From Deltaproteobacteria bacterium (lineage in GTDB: Bacteria; Desulfobacterota_D; UBA1144; Nemesobacterales; UBA2774): a stretch of 64,000 nt of DNA. The notes beneath the pieces were generated by a model. It was not told where the DNA came from. It did no database searches and was given only the letters and a program-made list of their open reading frames with translations. Position 1 is the stretch's first letter. Every line of letters begins with the position of its first letter. The stretch spans positions 62,001-126,000 of the forward strand of contig JAJCZS010000011.1 in assembly GCA_029262275.1 (NCBI GenBank), read 5' to 3'. The position numbers and the translations under genes were made by a program. Of the stretch, positions 7,610-17,078 are shown piece by piece.

Positions 7610-10114
7610 ATGGCTTCAGATAAACTTGGCCCCAGTGAAACTAACGGGAATGGAAACGGGAAAAGTCCGGAAGAAAATAGCTTACAAAAAGACCTAGAAC
7701 AAACTTTAGTACAAAATGATACTAAAACTGAAGAATCTGAAGAATTCGTTAAGCAAGTTGAGGGAGTTATGGACTTGCCGCAAAAGACAATTGACGCTTT
7801 TGGAGGAGACGAGCTTCGAGCCAGGGTTTTCTTTGAAAAATATGCACTTCGCGATAAAAACGGCAAAATAGTTGAGCATACACCTGAAGACATGTGGCAT
7901 AGGGTCGCCAAAGAAATGGCTTCTCCAGAGAAATCCAAAGAATTAAAAGCTGAGTGGGAAGATAATTTCTTCTGGCTCCTATCCAACTTCAAATTCATTC
8001 CTGGCGGCAGGATTATGTTTGGTGCCGGGCAAAACAGAAGAGCAACACTCTTGAACTGCTACTACATGCCTATCAAAGAAGACTCAATTGAGGGTATTTT
8101 CGAGTGGTGTAAGGAAGCAGCCCGTACTTATTCTTTCGGTGGAGGAGTTGGAACAGATATATCGATCCTTAGACCCAAGGGCGCACCCGTAAATAACTCA
8201 GCAATATACTCAACAGGGGCTGTATCCTTCATGGAACTGTTGTCTACTACAACCGGAACCATAGGACAGGCTGGGAGACGCGGCGCTCTTATGATCACGC
8301 TTGATGTTAAGCACCCTGATATTCAAGAATTTATTGAAATTAAAAACGATGCTGCAAGATCAAAAGTACAGTTTGCAAATATATCAATAAAGGTCTCAGA
8401 CGAGTTCATGGAAGCTGTTGAAAACGATACAGACTTTGAGCTAAAATTTGAGAATGAAAAAGTTAAATTCACCAAAACAATTAGAGCAAGAGATGTTTGG
8501 GAGAAGCTTGTAAAATCAGCATGGTCATCTGCTGAACCAGGTCTTATTTTCTGGGATTCTGTGAAGAAATACTCTCCAACTGAATATAATGGAATGGAAG
8601 TAAACGGAGTAAACCCATGCAGTGAGCAAGCACTTGAGGACTATGGAAACTGCTGTTTAGGAAACATAAACCTCTCCCCATTTGTAAAAAATGCATTTAC
8701 CGATAGTGCATCAATAGATTGGGAGAATCTAGAGAAAGCATTTCAATATTCTGTCAGGTTCTTAGACAATGTGCTTGACTACAACATGAAAAAACACCCA
8801 CTTAGCTTCCAGACAAAAGCCTCAACCAGCTCAAGACGAATTGGAGTTGGATTTACAGGTTTTGGAGATATGCTGGCCAAGCTTAATATTAAGTACGACA
8901 CGGATGAAGGCGTTGAGTTCGCAGACAAAATGTTTGAGCACATCAAAAACACAGTCTATGAGGCAAGTACAGATCTTGCTTCAGAAAAAGGGAATTTCCC
9001 GATGTTTGATCTCGACACACATCTATCTAGACCCTTCTTAGATACTGTTGACGGTCGTATTGTCGATAAAATCAAGAAACAGGGACTTAGAAATGCCTGC
9101 ATATTAACAGTTCCTCCAGTAGGAAGCGGGTCAGTTCTTGCGGGTACAACTAGTGGTGTTGAGCCGGCATTCGCATTGTCTTACTACAGACGCTCTAAAT
9201 CGCTCTCGAAAGAAGAGTTTAAGGTTTACCATCCATTAGTTAAAGAATATATGGATCAATTTGATCTTGAAGACGATAGCGAGATTCCTGATACTTTTGT
9301 AACATCTCACGAAATTAAACCTGAGATGAGGGTGCGCATGCAGGCTGCAATCCAAAAACATATAGACTCCTGCATCTCAAGCACTGTTAATCTACCAGCA
9401 GACATAACATTAGAAGAAGTAGAAAAGATTTATTTCCTTGCCTGGAAACTCGGCTGTAAAGGTATCACAGTTTACAGAGAAGGTTCCAGAGAAGGGATTT
9501 TGGTCACCGAAGAAGAGGCTAAAACCCAACAGCAAGATAAAGACGAAAAAAAGCTTCCGACCCAGACCCAGGACGAAGGGATGAACAAAACCCATCACCC
9601 CAACCCCATCTCATCCCTTCGTTCATCCTCTAGTGAAGATGTAAAACCTGTAAAAAGACCTATGTGTCTTCAGGGCTTCACAGAGGTTATAAAGACCGGG
9701 TACGGAAATTTATACGTAACTGTTAACACAATGGATGAAAAACCTTTAGAGGTTTTTGTTCAGATAGGAAAATCGGGGTATTCAACAATGGCTGATGCAG
9801 AGGCAACAGGAAGGTTGGTATCGCTTGCCTTGAGATCGGGAATAGCTGTTGAAGACGTAGTTGAGCAGCTAGAGGGTATTGGCGGCTCGTCCCCTGTCTT
9901 CTCAGAGGGCAAACTTGTTATGTCAATCCCAGACGCTGTAGCTACAGTATTAAAAAGGCACTTTGTTGGAGTTGGGGAAACCTCGGCGAAAGAACCTGCA
10001 AAGAGGGCTATGGATTTAAACCTCGAGCGCTGCCCTGATTGCGGCGACCGTGCTTTAGCTTTTGAACAGGGGTGCATGACTTGCCGGAGCTGTGGATATT
10101 CGAAGTGTGACTAA
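7610..10114 (+). CDS. nrdJ: Adenosylcobalamin-dependent ribonucleotide reductase (class II)
   Basis: Reduces ribonucleotides to deoxyribonucleotides using a B12-generated thiyl radical, without oxygen. About 834 residues. Recognisable are the FKFIPGGRIMFGAG entry motif, FGGGVGTDISILRPKG, NPCSEQALEDYGNCCLGNINL with the active-site cysteine region, a barrel segment with TTSGVEPAFALSYYRR, a C-terminal TSCPD-type domain, and a final zinc-ribbon-like tail (CPDCG ... CMTCRSCG ... C) likely carrying the redox cysteines. I chose ATG 7610 over ATG 7601: the Shine-Dalgarno aggagg (7595-7600) touches 7601 but is 9 bp from 7610. An unusual Pro/Ser/Gln-rich linker with an inverted repeat lies near residues 643-680. 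Confidence 0.95.
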   Translation: MASDKLGPSETNGNGNGKSPEENSLQKDLEQTLVQNDTKTEESEEFVKQVEGVMDLPQKTIDAFGGDELRARVFFEKYALRDKNGKIVEHTPEDMWHRVAKEMASPEKSKELKAEWEDNFFWLLSNFKFIPGGRIMFGAGQNRRATLLNCYYMPIKEDSIEGIFEWCKEAARTYSFGGGVGTDISILRPKGAPVNNSAIYSTGAVSFMELLSTTTGTIGQAGRRGALMITLDVKHPDIQEFIEIKNDAARSKVQFANISIKVSDEFMEAVENDTDFELKFENEKVKFTKTIRARDVWEKLVKSAWSSAEPGLIFWDSVKKYSPTEYNGMEVNGVNPCSEQALEDYGNCCLGNINLSPFVKNAFTDSASIDWENLEKAFQYSVRFLDNVLDYNMKKHPLSFQTKASTSSRRIGVGFTGFGDMLAKLNIKYDTDEGVEFADKMFEHIKNTVYEASTDLASEKGNFPMFDLDTHLSRPFLDTVDGRIVDKIKKQGLRNACILTVPPVGSGSVLAGTTSGVEPAFALSYYRRSKSLSKEEFKVYHPLVKEYMDQFDLEDDSEIPDTFVTSHEIKPEMRVRMQAAIQKHIDSCISSTVNLPADITLEEVEKIYFLAWKLGCKGITVYREGSREGILVTEEEAKTQQQDKDEKKLPTQTQDEGMNKTHHPNPISSLRSSSSEDVKPVKRPMCLQGFTEVIKTGYGNLYVTVNTMDEKPLEVFVQIGKSGYSTMADAEATGRLVSLALRSGIAVEDVVEQLEGIGGSSPVFSEGKLVMSIPDAVATVLKRHFVGVGETSAKEPAKRAMDLNLERCPDCGDRALAFEQGCMTCRSCGYSKCD
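9571..9628 (+). repeat. Inverted repeat inside nrdJ (REP-like insert)
   Basis: ACGAAGGGATG (9573-9583) and CATCCCTTCGT (9612-9622) are perfect 11-bp inverted arms around a 28-nt C-rich loop. A second overlapping pair, GGATGAAC (9579-9586) and GTTCATCC (9621-9628), is also perfect. The segment encodes a low-complexity linker before the TSCPD domain and its composition is unlike the surrounding gene. Confidence 0.7.
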
Positions 10115-10142
10115 GACAAGAAAGATATTGCAAGAAAATTAT

Positions 10143-10180
10143 AAGGCCCTGCTCATAAAAGAGTATGGGCCTTTTTTATT
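10143..10180 (+). terminator. Rho-independent terminator of nrdJ
   Basis: AAGGCCC (10143-10149) pairs with GGGCCTT (10167-10173), with an inner ctc/gag pairing, followed directly by a run of six T. It starts 28 bp after the nrdJ stop and is one of the clearest terminators in the window. Confidence 0.88.
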
Positions 10181-10249
10181 GTAGGTTTTGGATATAAGAT
10201 AATTGAGATAATCTAAATAAAAACAATATTAGTGTTAAAATAAAACACA

Positions 10250-10570
10250 ATGGAAAATAAAAAAAAGGGAAGCATAATATTAGGGATTTTCTGGATGTTT
10301 TTAATATCCATTTTATTATTTTGGCTGCCGGGAATTGGTCCATTCATAGCTGGAATAGTTGGCGGTAAAAAATCAGGTGGTCTCCTAAACGCTATAATAG
10401 CTGTCTTTTTACCAGCAATAGCACTTGGGATATTTCTGTTCTTATTTGCATCCTTACTCACTGGAGCACCGGTTATCGGATTTGTGGCAGGAGCAGGGAC
10501 TTTTGTTCTTATAATATCAAACGTCGGGCCGCTTCTAATCGGCGCAATAATAGGCGGAATTCTTGATTAG
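10250..10570 (+). CDS. Small multi-pass membrane protein of unknown function
   Basis: 106 residues. A basic N-terminus (MENKKKGS) is followed by about three hydrophobic segments (roughly 8-30, 40-65, 75-105), with Gly-rich turns such as GIVGGKKSGG and a GAIIGGI end. It resembles generic DUF-type glycine-zipper membrane proteins, and no specific family is recognised. There is no Shine-Dalgarno. TAAAAT (10236-10241) ends 8 bp before the ATG, so the mRNA may be leaderless. Convergent with the sigma factor gene. Confidence 0.65.
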   Translation: MENKKKGSIILGIFWMFLISILLFWLPGIGPFIAGIVGGKKSGGLLNAIIAVFLPAIALGIFLFLFASLLTGAPVIGFVAGAGTFVLIISNVGPLLIGAIIGGILD

Positions 10571-10640
10571 TAGTTCTATCCAAATTCACTATATAGGGAA
10601 ACTTTAAAGGTTATTAAGAAGCTCTGTGATCTGATCTACC

Positions 10641-11828
10641 TTATCTAAGGAAGCTTTCCAGATGGTCCTTAATATCGGAGTTGGCAAGTTTTCCAAGTGC
10701 GGCTTTCTCAATCTGCCTTATCCTCTCACGTGTAAGGTTAAATCTCTTGCCTATCTCATCCAACGTATAGGTACTATGTTGATCTATGCCAAATCTCAAT
10801 CTCAGAATCTCTTCTTCTCTAGGATTGAGAAGTGTTAATGCCTCTCTTAGCTTATCAGTCAAATCAGACTTTGCTACCATTGAATCTGGGATTACACCCT
10901 CACTATCAGCAATGGAGTCGAGCAGAGTAGTCTTTTCTCCATCCAAAATTGGAGTATCCAGACTAATCGCGTCTTTAGTAGATCTTAATATTCTTTTTAC
11001 TACTTCAACAGATATACCAGATTTTCGAGATATCTCTTTCGGAGTAGGTTTTCGGTTTAATTTCTTAGCTAATATGGCATTAACCTTATACACCCTGTTA
11101 GCTTGCTCCAAGAGATAAACAGGAACCTTGATTGTTCTGGTCTGACCTTGAAGAGCTCTTAATATTGCCTGATGAATCCACCATGATGCATATGTTGAGA
11201 ACTTAAAACCCTTTCTATGGTCGAATCTCTCAACTGCTCTCATAAGCCCCATATTACCCTCTTGAATAAGATCCGAAAGTGGCAACCCTCTACCCATATA
11301 CTTTCTAGAAATGGTTATAACCAATCTAAGGTTTGCCTTAACAAATCTCTGCTTCATTTTTTTTGCATTTTCGGTATACACTCTAATAAATGCATCTAGG
11401 CTTTTTATACGTTTTTCTATTATTACACCACTTGTACCGTTTGTACCGTTTCGACCATTTTTATGACTGTTGGGTTTAATTTTTAAGTTTTTTACGACTA
11501 ATTTATTAACAACTACACCAAGTTCTCTGGCCATATTTTCACATTTTTTTATTTTAGCTGAGATTTCAACTTCTTCTTGAGCCGTAAAAAGTGGCTCGAT
11601 AGACATATCTTTAAAATAAACATACAACAGACGAAGTTGCTCATCAGGAGTTTCATCAGCTTTAGATTTCGTCTTTGTTTTTCTAGACTGGAAGTGACTA
11701 TCAGATTCGTCACCCTGAACATAAGCCTCTTTAAACTTTAAAGAACTTACATCATCTGATTCTTCAGCAAACTCTCCGAATTCAGTTGCTGAAGCAGAGT
11801 CGTCGAATTCTTTATATTTCGTTTCCAT
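10641..11828 (-). CDS. RNA polymerase sigma-70 factor, RpoD/RpoS-type
   Basis: 395 residues. An acidic N-terminal tail of about 65 residues has no region 1.1 homology. Region 1.2 follows (LLYVYFKDMSIEPLFTAQEE), then a variable segment with an NGRNGTNGT run. Region 2 contains the core-binding and -10-melting motifs DLIQEGNMGLMRAVERFDHR and FSTYASWWIHQAI. Region 3 follows, then region 4 with TLDEIGKRFNLTRERIRQIE, the -35 helix-turn-helix. These match group 1/2 sigma factors. Whether it is the main sigma or an alternative RpoS-like one is unclear; the short N-terminus favours a group 2 type. It lies downstream of sod on the same strand, 295 bp away. Confidence 0.9.
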   Translation of the reverse strand: METKYKEFDDSASATEFGEFAEESDDVSSLKFKEAYVQGDESDSHFQSRKTKTKSKADETPDEQLRLLYVYFKDMSIEPLFTAQEEVEISAKIKKCENMARELGVVVNKLVVKNLKIKPNSHKNGRNGTNGTSGVIIEKRIKSLDAFIRVYTENAKKMKQRFVKANLRLVITISRKYMGRGLPLSDLIQEGNMGLMRAVERFDHRKGFKFSTYASWWIHQAILRALQGQTRTIKVPVYLLEQANRVYKVNAILAKKLNRKPTPKEISRKSGISVEVVKRILRSTKDAISLDTPILDGEKTTLLDSIADSEGVIPDSMVAKSDLTDKLREALTLLNPREEEILRLRFGIDQHSTYTLDEIGKRFNLTRERIRQIEKAALGKLANSDIKDHLESFLR

Positions 11829-12044
11829 GTCGGTTTCCTTTGAATATCATAAATTAGTAGAAAAAATATAGATTAGATGGAACATAAGCACATAAATCTA
11901 ATTATGTAGAAATAAGCTGATTTTAGGAACCTTTTGGGGAGGGAAACTACACAGCCTCCTGAATATATAACCCATAATGCTATTTATATAATTCTCCAGT
12001 ACCTACGCTTAACTTATACACCATCTTGCTATAAATTCTAAACA

Positions 12045-12063
12045 ACAAACCTGTATTTACAGG
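12045..12063 (-). terminator. Possible weak terminator after sod
   Basis: On the minus strand the sequence reads CCTGT-AAAT-ACAGG followed by the T-rich tttgttgttt, about 60 bp past the sod stop. The stem is only 5-6 bp. The same symmetrical sequence could instead be an operator upstream of the sigma factor gene. Confidence 0.35.
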
Positions 12064-12123
12064 GGAAAACGTTCCAACTTCCGGTTACCGCCAATTCTAT
12101 CAAATTCTTAAAATTAATTCAAC

Positions 12124-12735
12124 CTATTTTGATGCGGCGTAGTTAGCTGCAACTTGTTCCCAGTTTACAACATTCCAAAACGCCGAGATATAATCAGGTC
12201 TTCTGTTTTGATAATTCAGGTAATACGCGTGTTCCCAGACATCTAAGCCGAGAATAGGAGTTAAGCCGTCAGAAATAGGATTATCTTGGTTTGGGGTAGA
12301 GGTTACAACTAATTTGCCTCCTCCGTCCACACAAAGCCAAGCCCAACCACTTCCAAAACGAGTAGCACCAGCTTTTGCAAATTGCTCTTTAAATGCATCC
12401 AGGCCACCAAGTTCAGAGTTAATAGCATCAGCCAACTCTCCACTAGGTTCACCGCCAGCATTTGGGGCCATACAAAGCCAGAACATGCTGTGATTTACAT
12501 GACCACCGCCGTTATTTCTAACTGCGGTTCTTATATCCTCGGGAAGAGAACTAAGGTCTTTGATCAATTCTTCAGCACTTTTGCTCTCAAGCTCAGGGTG
12601 GTTACTCAAAGCTGCGTTTAAGTTGTTTACATACGTCTGGTGATGTTTGCCATGGTGAATTTCCATAGTACGTGCATCAATATTAGGCTCTAAAGCATCG
12701 TACGCATAAGGAAGCTGAGGTAGTTCGTGGGCCAT
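12124..12735 (-). CDS. sodA: Superoxide dismutase, Mn/Fe family (Mn-type residues)
   Basis: 203 residues; converts superoxide to H2O2 and O2. Metal ligands are recognisable: H27 in EIHHGKHH, H82 in [10 protein letters not shown], and Asp and His in [10 protein letters not shown]. Glycines at GGH and the Gln-Asp in NQDNP are the features associated with Mn preference rather than Fe. No signal peptide, so cytosolic. A strong promoter lies upstream on the minus strand. Divergent from the suf operon, sharing a 287-bp control region, which makes sense because both respond to oxidative stress. Confidence 0.95.
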   Translation of the reverse strand: MAHELPQLPYAYDALEPNIDARTMEIHHGKHHQTYVNNLNAALSNHPELESKSAEELIKDLSSLPEDIRTAVRNNGGGHVNHSMFWLCMAPNAGGEPSGELADAINSELGGLDAFKEQFAKAGATRFGSGWAWLCVDGGGKLVVTSTPNQDNPISDGLTPILGLDVWEHAYYLNYQNRRPDYISAFWNVVNWEQVAANYAASK

Positions 12736-12847
12736 TTTAAATCCTCCCGATATATTGTTGTATTATTGAAAATTTAGTATTTTGGACATGTTAAAGGACA
12801 ATTTTACGTGTAAAAACAAGCAAAATCCCCCTTTCTTTAACCACTTC

Positions 12848-12876
12848 ATATTACCTTGAAAATCCCTTTGTGTCAA
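12848..12876 (-). promoter_or_regulatory. Promoter of sod
   Basis: On the minus strand a perfect TTGACA (12871-12876) is separated by exactly 17 bp from TAATAT (12848-12853, 4 of 6 to TATAAT). It lies 113 bp upstream of the sod start. Confidence 0.65.
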
Positions 12877-12902
12877 AGCAAAGTAGCTGTATGAAGACTT
12901 AA

Positions 12903-12936
12903 TTGACAAATAATAATTATCTGGTAATTTTTACCA
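12903..12936 (+). promoter_or_regulatory. Promoter and palindromic operator of the rrf2-suf operon
   Basis: TTGACA at 12903-12908 is followed at 16 bp by TGG-TAATTT, an extended but weak -10. Overlapping it is TGGTAATTTTTACCA (12922-12936), a perfect 6-bp-arm palindrome around a 3-bp centre. An Rrf2/IscR-type repressor bound here would cover the -10, which suggests autoregulation. The operator assignment is inference. Confidence 0.45.
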
Positions 12937-13022
12937 TCTAGCAACTTGTATATTATGGAGTCACAAAGTCCACAATATAAAATTTGCTAAAAGAATTAGA
13001 TGATTCAATTAGGTACAAACAA

Positions 13023-13451
13023 ATGCAAGTAACTAAAACCTTAGATTATGCGGTCAGATCACTAACCTACATGGGTCATCAGCCTATTGGGAAACATAGC
13101 ATGAAAGAGATTTCCCAAGAGCAGCATATACCACTTAGTTATCTTGCTAAAATAATGCGCCGTCTTGTTAAAAAAGGCCTAGTTAGATCCTCGCTGGGGC
13201 CTGATGGGGGTTATACACTTAGAAAATCACCCAATGAAATAAACTTGCGGGATATATATGAAGCTATAGAGGGTGAAATCAGGATGGTCGAGTGTATGGA
13301 CAAGGATTCTATTTGCGTTTTGTATGACACATGTCCTCAGTTACCGGTTTGGGATAAGATTCAATTATCTATGGTCAAAATCCTTGAGGATACTACACTT
13401 GCAGATATGCTAAAAGAAAGAAAAAACATTACTATGAATCAGGTGAATTAA
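13023..13451 (+). CDS. Rrf2 family regulator, IscR-like Fe-S sensor
   Basis: About 142 residues from ATG 13023. I prefer this to the longer TTG 12984 start because Rrf2 proteins begin right before the first helix (MQVTKTLDYAVRSL) and a weak taggt lies about 10 bp upstream. The N-terminal winged helix includes MKEISQEQHIPLSYLAKIMRRL and the wing GPDGGYTLRKSP. Three cysteines, C91, C98 and C104, match the cluster-binding cysteines of IscR in number and spacing. Directly upstream of sufB by 12 bp, so it almost certainly controls the suf operon in response to Fe-S status. Confidence 0.9.
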   Translation: MQVTKTLDYAVRSLTYMGHQPIGKHSMKEISQEQHIPLSYLAKIMRRLVKKGLVRSSLGPDGGYTLRKSPNEINLRDIYEAIEGEIRMVECMDKDSICVLYDTCPQLPVWDKIQLSMVKILEDTTLADMLKERKNITMNQVN

Positions 13452-13463
13452 GGAGGCTTTCTA

Positions 13464-14900
13464 ATGAGTGTTGATTTAGAAAAATTAGCGGAACAGGAAT
13501 ATAAATATGGTTTCGTAACGGATGTAGAGCAGGAAGTAGCTCCTATTGGTCTTAATGAAGACGTCATTCGTATGATATCCGCCAAGAAAGATGAGCCTGA
13601 GTGGCTACTAGAGTGGAGACTCAAAGCCTATGAGCATTGGCTTACAATGAAAGAGCCCACATGGCCCAATGTTCATTATCCTCCTGTAGATTACCAATCC
13701 ATAAGCTATTATGCAGCACCAAAGAACATGCCAAAACTTGAGAGCTTGGATGATTTAGATCCTGAAATTAAAGAGGCATACGACAAGCTAGGAATACCTT
13801 TAGATGAGCAGAAAATGCTTGCGGGAGTTGCAGTAGATGCAGTATTCGACAGTGTATCAGTCATAACAACCTTTAAAGAAACACTGGCAGAGGCTGGAGT
13901 AATTTTTTGCTCAATATCTGATGCAGTCAGAGACCACCCGGAGCTTGTAAAGAAATATTTAGGGTACGTAGTGCCATCTAACGACAACTTCTATGCAGCG
14001 CTAAATACAGCAGTCTTTACCGATGGATCATTTGTTTATATACCAAAAGGCGTCAGATGCCCTATGGAGCTTTCAACTTATTTCAGAATTAACGCAGAGA
14101 ATACAGGTCAGTTCGAAAGAACTCTAATTATTGCAGAAGAAGGAAGCTATGTAAGCTACCTTGAAGGCTGCACAGCACCTAAGCGTGATGAGAACCAACT
14201 ACACGCAGCAGTCGTAGAACTCATCGCACATAAAGACGCTACTATAAAGTATTCGACCATTCAGAACTGGTACCCTGGAGATAGTGAGGGCAAGGGTGGT
14301 ATTTACAATTTTGTGACCAAACGAGGCAGATGCATAGGTGATAATTCTCATATTTCTTGGACCCAAGTTGAAACCGGGTCGGCAATCACATGGAAATATC
14401 CAAGCTGTATTCTTGAAGGCGACAACTCTGTTGGAGAATTCTACTCTGTAGCTCTAACAAATAGAAGGCAGCAGGCTGATACAGGAACCAAGATGATACA
14501 TAAGGGGAAAAACACCTCTAGCACAATAATATCAAAAGGAATATCCGCTGGATTTGGACAAAACACATATAGAGGACTAGTTGAAATTGGCAAGGACGCA
14601 AGTGGTGCACGAAACTACACCCAGTGCGACTCTATGCTGATTGGGGATAAGTGCGGAGCACATACATTCCCTTATATTGAGGTTAAAAATTCAACCGCTC
14701 AGATGGAACATGAAGCTTCCACTTCAAAAATTGGTGAAGACCAAATTTTCTACTGCCAACAGAGGGGTCTGTCGGCGGAAGATGCTGTGTCATTGATTGT
14801 AAACGGTTTTTGCAAGGATGTTTTTAAAGAGCTTCCGTTTGAGTTTGCGGTAGAGGCTGAGAAACTGTTAAGTATCAGTCTAGAGGGTAGTGTCGGATAG
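13464..14900 (+). CDS. sufB: Fe-S cluster assembly scaffold protein SufB
   Basis: 478 residues, normal length for SufB. Part of the SufBC2D scaffold complex that builds Fe-S clusters in the cytosol. Recognisable family stretches include [21 protein letters not shown], the beta-helix core with [21 protein letters not shown], and the C-terminal [20 protein letters not shown] followed by [19 protein letters not shown]. The strong aaggagg before ATG 13464 and the 12-bp gap to the regulator indicate one operon. Confidence 0.97.
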   Translation: MSVDLEKLAEQEYKYGFVTDVEQEVAPIGLNEDVIRMISAKKDEPEWLLEWRLKAYEHWLTMKEPTWPNVHYPPVDYQSISYYAAPKNMPKLESLDDLDPEIKEAYDKLGIPLDEQKMLAGVAVDAVFDSVSVITTFKETLAEAGVIFCSISDAVRDHPELVKKYLGYVVPSNDNFYAALNTAVFTDGSFVYIPKGVRCPMELSTYFRINAENTGQFERTLIIAEEGSYVSYLEGCTAPKRDENQLHAAVVELIAHKDATIKYSTIQNWYPGDSEGKGGIYNFVTKRGRCIGDNSHISWTQVETGSAITWKYPSCILEGDNSVGEFYSVALTNRRQQADTGTKMIHKGKNTSSTIISKGISAGFGQNTYRGLVEIGKDASGARNYTQCDSMLIGDKCGAHTFPYIEVKNSTAQMEHEASTSKIGEDQIFYCQQRGLSAEDAVSLIVNGFCKDVFKELPFEFAVEAEKLLSISLEGSVG

Positions 14901-14952
14901 ATAACACCCCCAATTAAAATCAATTTAGATAAAGATTTATAGGAGAAAGATC

Positions 14953-15714
14953 ATGTTGGAAATCAAAAATCTGCATGTAAGTGTAGAGGATCAGGAAATT
15001 TTGAAGGGACTTAATCTTACAATCAACGCTGGTGAAGTCCATTCTATAATGGGACCTAACGGCTCAGGGAAAAGCACTTTGGCTCAAGTTCTTGCCGGAC
15101 GTGACTCATATGAGATAACAGAGGGCGAAGTCCTATTTGAAGGCAAAGACCTTCTTGAACTAGCTCCCGAAGATCGTGCCTGTGAGGGTGTTTTCCTTGC
15201 CTTTCAGTATCCGGTTGAAATCCCTGGTGTTGCAAACACATATCTACTTAGAGAAGCATTAAATTCAGTTCGCAAATACCGCGGAGAAGAGCCTCTCAAG
15301 CACATTGAGTTCGCAAAATATGCAAAAGAAAAAATGAAAATAATGAATATGGGCGACAACCTACTAAAGAGGGCAGTAAATGAAGGTTTCTCAGGCGGCG
15401 AGAAGAAAAAAAATGAAATATTTCAAATGCAGATACTAGAGCCTAAACTTGCTATATTAGATGAAACCGACTCAGGACTTGATATAGACGCTCTTAAAGT
15501 AGTTGCTGATGGAGTAAATACTCTTAGGAACCCGGAGCGAGGATTTTTAGTTATCACTCACTATCAGAGACTCCTAGATTACATTGTGCCTGACTTCGTA
15601 CATGTTCTAGTTGACGGCAAAATCGTCAAATCAGGCGGAAAAGAGCTTGCACTTGAACTCGAAGATAAGGGCTACGGATGGATTGAAGAAGAAAAGACCG
15701 CTGCTAACAGTTAG
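14953..15714 (+). CDS. sufC: Fe-S cluster assembly ATPase SufC
   Basis: 253 residues, ABC-type ATPase without membrane domain. Walker A GPNGSGKST, the SufC-variant signature FSGGEKKKNEIFQM, and Walker B LAILDETDSGLDID are present, all diagnostic of SufC rather than a transporter. It drives conformational change of SufBD. A taggaga ribosome site precedes the ATG; sufD follows after 12 bp. Confidence 0.97.
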   Translation: MLEIKNLHVSVEDQEILKGLNLTINAGEVHSIMGPNGSGKSTLAQVLAGRDSYEITEGEVLFEGKDLLELAPEDRACEGVFLAFQYPVEIPGVANTYLLREALNSVRKYRGEEPLKHIEFAKYAKEKMKIMNMGDNLLKRAVNEGFSGGEKKKNEIFQMQILEPKLAILDETDSGLDIDALKVVADGVNTLRNPERGFLVITHYQRLLDYIVPDFVHVLVDGKIVKSGGKELALELEDKGYGWIEEEKTAANS

Positions 15715-15726
15715 GGAGATTATAGA

Positions 15727-17070
15727 ATGAGCATTACATTATCAGAGAAAAACAACGGATACGTAGAGGGGTTCTCAAAATTTGAAAAGAGCACTTCTGG
15801 AAATGATCAGGGTTGGCTTAAATCTCTTCGCCAAGAGGCAATCCAGAAGTTTCAAGACCTTGGATTTCCTACACTCAAGGATGAAGACTGGCGTTTTACT
15901 AATGTTGCACCTATTGCCAGAAGCTCCTTTGAAATCTTAGAAAATGGGCACGATACAGTCTCAGCTTCAGATTTGGCTCCTTTTCAATTTGAAGATCAAC
16001 AAGTAACCGAGCTTGTTTTTATTAATGGACGCTATACACACGGTCTATCTAGACATTGCGAGCTACCTAATGGAGTGATCGTAAAAAATCTAGCAGATGC
16101 AATTGTATCTGAGCAAGAAATTTTAAAAGATAATTTAGCTAAATATGCAGACTTTAACGAAGAAGCTTTTACTGCGCTAAACACAGCTTTTATGGAAGAT
16201 GGTGGATTTATCTATATACCAAAGGGTACAGTTGTAGAAACTCCTATTCACTTTCTCTTCATCTCAACTGACAGTGATACCCCGTCTATTACCAATCCTA
16301 GAAACTTAATAATTGCAGAAGATAACTGTGAAGCAAATGTCATTGAACACTACACATCTATTGCCGACAATGTTTATCTTTCTAATGTTGTTACTGAAAT
16401 AGTTGTAGGGGAGAACAGCACAATTGGTCATTATTTAATTGAACTAGAGAGCAAAAAAGCTTTTAATATATCAACCCTTAGAGTCCAGCAGGCAAGAAGC
16501 AGCAATATACGCTCACACTCTGTATTACTTGGGGGATCTTTGGTCAGAAACAATGTTCATCCTGTACTAGCTGGTGAAGGCTGTGATTCTTTAATCAACG
16601 GATTATATATGTCTAATCATCGTCAACACATGGACAATTATATGAAAGTAGAGCATGCAAGCCCTCACTGTGATAGCAGGCAGCTGTATAATGGCATTCT
16701 AGATGGTAGATCAAGAGGTGTGTTTCACGGGCGTATTATTGTGCATGAAGACGCTCAAAAAACAGATGCAAAGCAAACTAATAGAAATCTCATACTTTCT
16801 GATACTGCTCAGATTGATACAAAGCCACAACTCGAAATATACGCAGATGATGTAAAATGTACCCATGGAGCCACGATAGGGCAGATAGATGAAAATGCAC
16901 TTTTCTACCTACGCTCTAGAGGAATTTCTGAGGAAGCCTCAAGGGGCATTATTATGCATGCTTTTACTAATGAGGCGCTTGAAAGCATGTCCGTTGACTC
17001 AGTAAAGAACTACTGTGCAAACCTTGTGGCTGATTGGTTTAATCAAAGGAACCAGAAGCTGGAAGCATAG
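15727..17070 (+). CDS. sufD: Fe-S cluster assembly protein SufD
   Basis: 447 residues, SufB paralogue. The N-terminal FPTLKDEDWRFTNVAPI is a SufD signature. The beta-helix core contains FIYIPKGTVVETPIHFLFIS and the C-terminal HGATIGQIDENALFYLRSRGIS, typical of SufD, with the invariant C-terminal domain after it. Translationally close to sufC (12 bp) and to the Rieske gene (8 bp). Confidence 0.97.
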   Translation: MSITLSEKNNGYVEGFSKFEKSTSGNDQGWLKSLRQEAIQKFQDLGFPTLKDEDWRFTNVAPIARSSFEILENGHDTVSASDLAPFQFEDQQVTELVFINGRYTHGLSRHCELPNGVIVKNLADAIVSEQEILKDNLAKYADFNEEAFTALNTAFMEDGGFIYIPKGTVVETPIHFLFISTDSDTPSITNPRNLIIAEDNCEANVIEHYTSIADNVYLSNVVTEIVVGENSTIGHYLIELESKKAFNISTLRVQQARSSNIRSHSVLLGGSLVRNNVHPVLAGEGCDSLINGLYMSNHRQHMDNYMKVEHASPHCDSRQLYNGILDGRSRGVFHGRIIVHEDAQKTDAKQTNRNLILSDTAQIDTKPQLEIYADDVKCTHGATIGQIDENALFYLRSRGISEEASRGIIMHAFTNEALESMSVDSVKNYCANLVADWFNQRNQKLEA

Positions 17071-17078
17071 GTGTAGAA

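Noticed and set aside
10731-10745. cacgtg core inside the sigma factor gene, considered as a parS site.
   Set aside because: Only the central bases match parS; the flanks do not, and it lies in conserved region 4 coding sequence.
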